Under the pieces are notes generated by a model that was not told where the DNA came from, searched no databases, and saw only the letters and a program-made list of their open reading frames with translations. A stretch of 64,000 nucleotides of DNA from Hippophae tibetana (lineage: Eukaryota > Streptophyta > Magnoliopsida > Rosales > Elaeagnaceae). Positions 57,994 to 64,000 of this stretch are shown one piece after another (the stretch's first letter is position 1; each line of letters begins with the position of its first letter). The stretch spans positions 110,429,898-110,493,897 of the forward strand of contig CM072810.1 in assembly GCA_037013495.1 (NCBI GenBank), in the 5' to 3' direction. The translations under genes and the position numbers were made by a program.

Positions 57994-58334
57994 TGTCGAA
58001 AGTAGTTGATGTTACTGCCTTAATTTTAAGATTGTTTTCAGCAATCCATGTTTTCATGAGTGGAGTATTCCATATTTTCATGAGTGGTGTGAGCATGAGT
58101 TCCTAGTTTTAAGGAGTGGTGTTTTCCACTTCTGAAATTCTGTAAAATTGCTGAAATTTCAACAGTTTGTTTTCTATAAATTGATGTAATAAGAAGCTAA
58201 AAATATAAGCAAAAAAACTGTTCTTAGTCTCCAAAATGTGTGTGAACTTAATCTTCAAAATTGAGATGAACAAGGAAAAGGTTTAGAAAACTTACCCAAC
58301 ATCTAAGAGAGGTATTTAAAAAACTATCCCAACA
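57994..58334 (+). repeat. 3' LTR of Copia-8
   Basis: 341 bp, starts TGTCGAAAG (5' LTR has TGTTGAAAG) and ends TCCCAACA. Similar to the 5' LTR with scattered substitutions. Confidence 0.92.
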
Positions 58335-59556
58335 GATTTGTCATTGGTCAAAGACATTTACGTAATTATTTTTGTCTCTATTTTGATTAAGTTGTCTTAT
58401 TCTTTAAACGCAAGGAGAAGCAACACGATATTACTCGTTTACCCCTAAACTTCATACTCTCTTAACTTCATTTATATTAGAGGGTGTTATTGATATTTAT
58501 AAAACCTTAGGAGCATTAACGAAGATACCTAAAATTTCAGGGCTATTATCAAAAATTTTAATTAAAAAAAAATTGGAAAGCAAAGGTAATAATCTCAAGA
58601 CTGAAGCGACACTAATTTAATTTGTTGAATATTATAAACCTTCGAGTTTATTAAATTAAGGAGCACGTTAAAATTTCCTAAAGAAATATGCGAGTATGTC
58701 AAAAATAATGAATAATTTTTATTGTTTGACATGAGACTATAATACTAGCATATGGAACAAAATATAAGTACTGCGTGAATCGGAGGATTAAGAATAAGTT
58801 CACAAAATAGAATAACTAAATAAAGTCATTTTTGTCAAAAGCAGGATGGGAGTTACCGACAAAATATAAATCAATTGAAAAATTATAAAAATAATATATT
58901 TAAAACTTATAATAATAAAAATAAAATCAATGTTCAATTAAAAAATATTTAATATTAAAATGATCTAATTAATCATACTTTAATTTAAACGGTATTTAAA
59001 ATATAATGATATATCAAAAAAATTTAATAGTGAAAAATATACAAACTATATACATGAAAGATAATATTTTTATGCTTATAAATTTTAAAGTTATTATTTT
59101 TCAATAATAATTTAACAACTATTGATAAATAAATAAAATTACTAGAAAACAAAACATTACACGAGATTTTGCATAGATTATCGAAGAGTACTTTTATTCG
59201 GTATCATTGAGGGCACCAAAATTATTTAAGTTAAATAGATTTATGGTTATCCATTAAATTTATCAAAATTTAAAAACCCATTAAATTTATTAAGTGTAAG
59301 TGGTGTTGAATGATATAGTAGCATTGTAGAGTATTTTCCATTATTGAATTATTTACATGGTGTACGTTAGTAGTGCAAGACATGCAAATCCTAATATATA
59401 AGCCACTTTGGACATGAATTATCTATACGAGCAATTTTAAGGCTGATTTCACCTAATTTCCAAAAGAAATTTATTTATGGCCCGAGCTGGCATTTTGGAC
59501 ATCTATTAGTTTAAGATTACAATATTTTACAATGTCATTATATCATTAATACAATG
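58335..59556. other. AT-rich intergenic DNA
   Basis: No gene or clear repeat recognised between Copia-8 and the TRIM. Confidence 0.55.
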
Positions 59557-59869
59557 TGTTAAGTCTCATATTGATTAAGAGTAACGCAGTAGTACTGCTT
59601 ATAAGTCTGTGCAACCCTCTAACTCACAAGTTGGTTTTTCGGTTCAGAGTTAGACCTGAGTTTCTAAGATGTTATCAGAGTTAGGTTCTTGGCTTCTTCG
59701 TACTCTCATCGACCCTCGTGCTGTAAATCCAGACTATAGTCGATGTGGATGAAGGATATTAAGTCTCACATTGGCTAAGAGTAAGACAACAGTACTACTT
59801 ATAAGTCTAGACAACCCTTTAACTCACAAGTTAACTTTTGGGTTCAGAGTTAAGACTAGGTTTCTAAGA
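59557..59869 (+). mobile_element. TRIM-like miniature LTR element
   Basis: Direct repeats of ~113 bp (59557-59669, starting TGTTAAGTCTC; 59757-59869, starting TATTAAGTCTC) flank a short interior that begins with the primer site variant TGTTATCAGAG (59670). Flanks are CAATG and CAATA, a plausible 5-bp target-site duplication with one mismatch. No coding capacity. It is about 300 bp from the stop codon of the MADS-box gene, possibly in or just past its 3' UTR. Confidence 0.8.
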
Positions 59870-60165
59870 CAATAAATGTTTTGTCATTGTTGCAAACTAA
59901 GTTAAATCCAAACATATAAATAAGAGACCAATAGGCACAAGTAGTAGCAACTAGATAGCAGATAGCAGGAGTTTATTATGCATGTCTTCTGTTTCAAATA
60001 ATATTACAAGTAAACAACTTTAATTCTAATTAACTGTGGAAGTCTTGTTGTTTGTTATGTTGGGGTTTGAATGTATGACTTACCCCTTAAAATTAGGAAA
60101 CAAAGCCATTATAACAAACCATATATACCAGTCATTTAATTGGAAGTCAATGACCACCTCAGATG

Positions 60166-60619
60166 TTAAAACATCCAGCCATTGGAAAATGGCATTAAGT
60201 TTTGTGTTGAGATTACTATATTTTCCTCTTCTGTAGCTGCCGAAATATTATTGTACCTGTAAAGAAACGAAAAAATAATAAATAAATAAGTTTACTAATT
60301 AGATGAGTTTGCCATATTGTGTTGTGTGTATCCAAAAATGAACTAAGAGGACGAATAATAAAGGGTAAAATTACCCCATCTGCAATGTATTATTGGATTG
60401 TAAAGGCTCAAAGAATCCTTGTTGAGGTTGAGGATTAGATTGGTGGGTGTTGTGTGTAACATTTTGTTCTCTAATATGAGCTTCCCATGAGGACTGAAAA
60501 GCTGCATTTGTTTCCTCCAACTGCCAAATGAAAATTTCAAACTATAACTGCATATAATTAATTCATTTAAGCATGTGAATAATCTAAGTTTCAAGTTACA
60601 TTTATAAATATGTTAGTGG

Positions 60620-60670
<51 letters not shown>

Positions 60671-63633
60671 ATGCACGTATTAAATTTTCACAGTTCATGT
60701 TATTTGATTCGTTAACAGTGTACTCATAAATGCTACATAGTTTTTATATTTATAGAATTTATGTAAGGAAGATTTATTTTAATTAGATTTAATTATATTA
60801 TAGATAGAATTTCATTTTTAATACTTATTTTGATAAAGTATGTATATAAATATGTCACATTATTTAAAAAGTTAAATAATAATGTATTTATAAAATATTA
60901 ATACATTTTAAATAACATTAAATAATAATGTATTTATAAAATGTTAATACATTTTAAATAACATGAAGTGTTCTGGGGTTTTCCTTTAGAACCAAAACCG
61001 TAATATCTTGCTAAATTTTCAAATCATGATAAAGGATCCATTAAACCTATAATTATAAATCAAATTAAACAATCTTGTGTCACACAGAGTTAGTCTCGTT
61101 CTGTTATAAGTTGGCGGATTAATTATCTAATATCAGTTAGTATCAGGATCATGATCTGATTGAACCACATGTGCATGCGTTTTTACTCGACGTAAGATTC
61201 AACCTAAGATTTTCTAAGTGAAAAATTTTCAACAATATGCTTTCAAATTTACTCTCAAATCCACTTGGGTTGTGTGGGTTTATATTTATGTTTTTGATCA
61301 AAATTCATATATTTTTTAATATTTATGAAAATTAAATTAAATTTAAATAATTTATTTATTTATAAATGTAAGAAAATTCAAGATATTTAAAAACACAAAA
61401 TAATTAATAATTAATTCTATAAATGTAAAAAGTTTGTGTCTGGTTGGAATGGGTTCATTTTCTTTCTGAATTGTCGCCAAAATTATAAAGGTTTAAATTG
61501 TTGAGAAAGATTTCATGCATCTCTCTCTAAAATAAGGAACTCCTAATCATGATCACGTTAATGAATTAATGACTAAAGGACTTTTTAAGTGTTAGATTTG
61601 CACAATTTGAGGTTTCTAAATAATAGGTGGAAGCTTAGAAAGTTTAATCGCTACCTTTCTTCTCAAGGCATTGTTTGTTTCACGTACAATTTCTTCCTGC
61701 ATATACGTTCAGAGTTTGTTACAATAGATCAATCACATATATCAAATGCTAACACATAGAATTAAATCTCATTATCTCAAAGCAATGCAAGACAATACAA
61801 AATTTGAAATGGAAACTGAAAAATGTTAGTTCAGATCCCACTAACTCAAGCTTATATATATATATATATATAGAAATCATACCTCTCTTTGAAGATTATA
61901 AAGTTGATCAATCATAATCTGATTCTGCATCATTAAAAGAGTAACTATTAAAAGTTATCAAAAAAACAATTTTATCAAAAGTTTAAACTACCAAGAAAGT
62001 ACCCAATTATATATTTTTATATATTCTATCACTTATTCACAAATATTTACTCTATATATTATAGAGATTAAATACTTACAATTTAATAATTGAGTTATTT
62101 TGTCTTGAATACATAAACTACAACTTTGATATTAAGTTAGATGTTTGTTGGTCACTAATTTTAAGTTATTAATGGAATGATCGATAATATTTTTATATAT
62201 TCTATCGATAACAATTTCAAATCAAAAGTAAAAAAGAAATTAATTTAACAAAATAAAAAAATAAAAAATGACACTCATAAAACTTATAACTATAAAATAG
62301 TATCCTTACGTTTAACTCATATATTTTTACTACTAAATAATTCAATTCTTTATTTTATATTAAATATCGTTTAAATTTCAATCATTTACACCTATTTAAT
62401 ATTAAACTCCGTTCATTTTGATATAATTTAATATTATTATAATATTATTTTTGTTATTATATATTTAAAGGAGTGTTTTTGTATGTAATTAGAAAAAAGT
62501 TAAAGAAGTACCGTGAAGAATTAGACTTTGCATCCACCAAATTTTTATTGAAATACCTTTCTTGACCTGGTTTGCTTCAATGTCATGTCTAGCTGACTCT
62601 CAAGCTGATCCAGCTCCTTTGTTCCCAATTTCTCTAAATCCTCCCCAAGAAGATTTCTAATGACAAAAAAGAAAGCCCATGAAGTACTTCTTTTTTGTTT
62701 TTGGTCAAACAGAATACCATCAAGTACTTACTTGCAATTGCAAAGGTTATGAATATAAAATTGAAGTTAATAATTTCAAAAGGAAAAACAGGTTCTTTGT
62801 GAATGACCTCTGGGTACGTTGTAGAACATCAACTTTGGCTTTTAGCTTCAAGTAGTCTTCATAGCTGCCCTGTATGGCATAGAAAATCTTGTGAAATTTT
62901 CATAAAGAGTATTTAAGTTTTCTATATGTGAGTTGCATGTAGCTATGTTACACCTACAATTTTAGGAAAACAAGTGTTGTAAATATTTTTATGTGTGTCT
63001 AAGTGTTGGGCACGCCCATTTATATCAATCTTTTTCTTTTTTTTGGTCATTTTTTACTCAATTGAAGTGCGGAGTGCACACATAAATGTCAATGACTACT
63101 TGGTGAAAAATGAAAAGAGCATGTAAGAAAGACACGTAGCACACATCCATAGTCAATTATTCTTATATTCAAAAATACAATATACAAGCGAAACAACCTA
63201 AGCAATTTTTAAGATTTTTTACCACTATTCTTGAAAGCTTAAGCAAATAATATATTCAGCAACATTACTTTTATCTCTTACTTTTGTTATTTATTTTGTA
63301 TTGTCTAATGTGCCCAAACGTTTTGTTTTCATTTTTTGAACTCTTTAAGAAACATAAAACACATGAAATTGAGTAATACAATTTGTCACGTAGGTGTTTT
63401 CAAGTCATAAAGAGAAAGTTCATCATTAAAAAGAAAAAAAAAAGAAAGGAAAAAACCTCAGGAAGATAAAGTAGAACAAGGTATCAAAATTGGCAATAGT
63501 GATCTACACCATAATAAAGAGTGAAACAATAAGTAGAAGTGTATATATATATACCTGTCTTTCCTCTGGAGTATGTCTCACTTCAAGTGTTCCATAATTG
63601 TAGCTTTGGTATCTTTCCAATGTCTTGGCCATG
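60166..63633 (-). CDS. SEPALLATA-like MADS-box transcription factor, exons 2-8 (exon 1 beyond right edge)
   Basis: Exons with GT/AG borders: 63633-63555 (79 bp), 62869-62808 (62), 62656-62557 (100), 61924-61883 (42), 61696-61655 (42), 60520-60375 (146) and 60256-60166 (91, including TAA). Sizes and phases match the SEP/AGL2 subfamily; with a standard 185-bp exon 1 the total is 249 codons. The I-region reads AKTLERYQSYNYG. The K-domain reads YEDYLKLKAKVDVLQRTQR, NLLGEDLEKLGTKELDQLE and LDMTLKQTRSRK. The C-terminus has the SEP motif GFFEPLQSNNTLQMGY and ends FSNGWMF, like the SEP1/2/RIN group rather than SEP3. Such proteins form MADS tetramers on CArG boxes in floral organ or fruit development. 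The DNA-binding MADS domain is not in the window. No damage seen. Confidence 0.93.
60622..60666. repeat. (TA)n microsatellite in an intron of the MADS-box gene
   Basis: Alternating TA tract interrupted once by GTATA, in the ~1.1-kb intron between the last 42-bp exon and the 146-bp exon. Confidence 0.85.
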
Positions 63634-64000
63634 CTGCAAATAAATTGTTGCTAGCTAATTAATAACAGTAATTGAAAAGGGCATTTTTTTTCCTGATCCC
63701 TTGATTTTATAGGGCATTGATTCAACAGACGCAAAAATCAAGTAGATCAATAAAGGTAAAAAAAATTAATTTTTTTTCTTATCTTAAGTTAATAGAGAAT
63801 AGCTTTTAGTTTAATAAAAATTTCATTGATATAATAAATAAGTTACAATTAGAAGAGTTCATGTATAAGATCCTGAACCAATAACCTAATGCATGAATAA
63901 CAAAAGAGCAACAACTTTTAAACACACATAAGAGAAGATAACAAAATTAACAAACATTGACTTTCAAAAACTCTTGTAATTGAGCTACTGCCAAAAGTAA
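63634..64000. other. Part of intron 1 of the SEPALLATA-like gene
   Basis: Non-coding sequence upstream of exon 2. SEP-type genes commonly have a long first intron between the MADS-domain exon and exon 2. No MADS-domain exon is visible before the window ends. Confidence 0.7.

Larger units (their letters stand above)
53007..58334 (+). mobile_element. Copia-8, Ty1/copia element with both LTRs and an internal replacement
   Basis: Two 341-bp LTRs (53007-53347 and 57994-58334) flank a damaged gag-pol. The PBS TGGTATCAGAGC starts at 53350. Target-site duplication GATTT is perfect at 53002-53006 and 58335-58339. The integrase region is replaced by a non-coding segment (about 54890-56114). Confidence 0.95.

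Noticed and set aside
60036..60236. Plus-strand 66-codon frame over the last exon of the MADS gene
   Set aside because: It is antisense to the SEP C-terminal exon and 3' UTR and has no recognisable domain.

Overview
The window is AT-rich plant nuclear DNA, most likely from a eudicot. The evidence is a cluster of intron-containing cytochrome P450 genes of the CYP72 clan (CYP749A-like), a SEPALLATA-type MADS-box gene with the standard exon sizes, and dense Ty1/copia retrotransposons with initiator-Met-type primer binding sites. No rRNA, tRNA, prokaryotic operon or CRISPR was seen. The species cannot be named from this sequence alone.

P450 cluster (1-50742). Four CYP749A-like copies all lie on the minus strand. 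Gene 1 (1-8355) keeps an open five-exon frame but runs off the left edge before the heme-binding exon. Gene 2 (9195-16960) is a broken partial duplicate of it. Gene 3 (32601-44129) has all five exons and a 511-residue open frame, but its oxygen-activation helix reads AGQKTV instead of AGQETT. Gene 4 (45094-46643) is a broken partial duplicate of gene 3. Both partial copies end inside a coding exon that is fused directly to a second copy of the parent gene's upstream region, so each pair looks like a truncated tandem duplication.

Transposons fill the introns and spacers. Copia-1 (1894-5630) lies in intron 2 of gene 1. Copia-2 (11079-16068), of the same family, lies in a LINE remnant inside gene 2. 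Copia-3 (19625-24535) interrupts a second LINE remnant. A CACTA-like end with a strong hairpin (to 27362) precedes Copia-4 (27463-32488), which has an intact 1443-residue Gag-Pol and LTRs differing at only two positions I could find in 310 bp. Copia-4 sits just past the stop codon of gene 3. Copia-5 (34133-37499, with terminal repeats in inverted orientation) and Copia-6 (37764-41745) are both in intron 3 of gene 3. Copia-7 (about 46740-49763) and a TRIM (45601-45912) disrupt gene 4. Copia-8 (53007-58334) has a perfect target-site duplication, and its integrase is replaced by a promoter-like segment. A second TRIM lies at 59557-59869.

Right end (60166-64000). A SEPALLATA-like MADS-box gene on the minus strand is represented by exons 2-8. 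Exon 1, which encodes the MADS domain, lies beyond the window. Its splice phases and exon lengths (79, 62, 100, 42, 42, 146, 91) look intact.

The genes do not form one pathway. The window shows a P450 tandem array eroded and expanded by retrotransposons, next to a floral or fruit regulator. I found no clear new system. The items most worth a second look are the Copia element with two U3 termini, the altered catalytic helix of the intact P450, the repeated exon-to-promoter duplication junctions, and several long hairpins.
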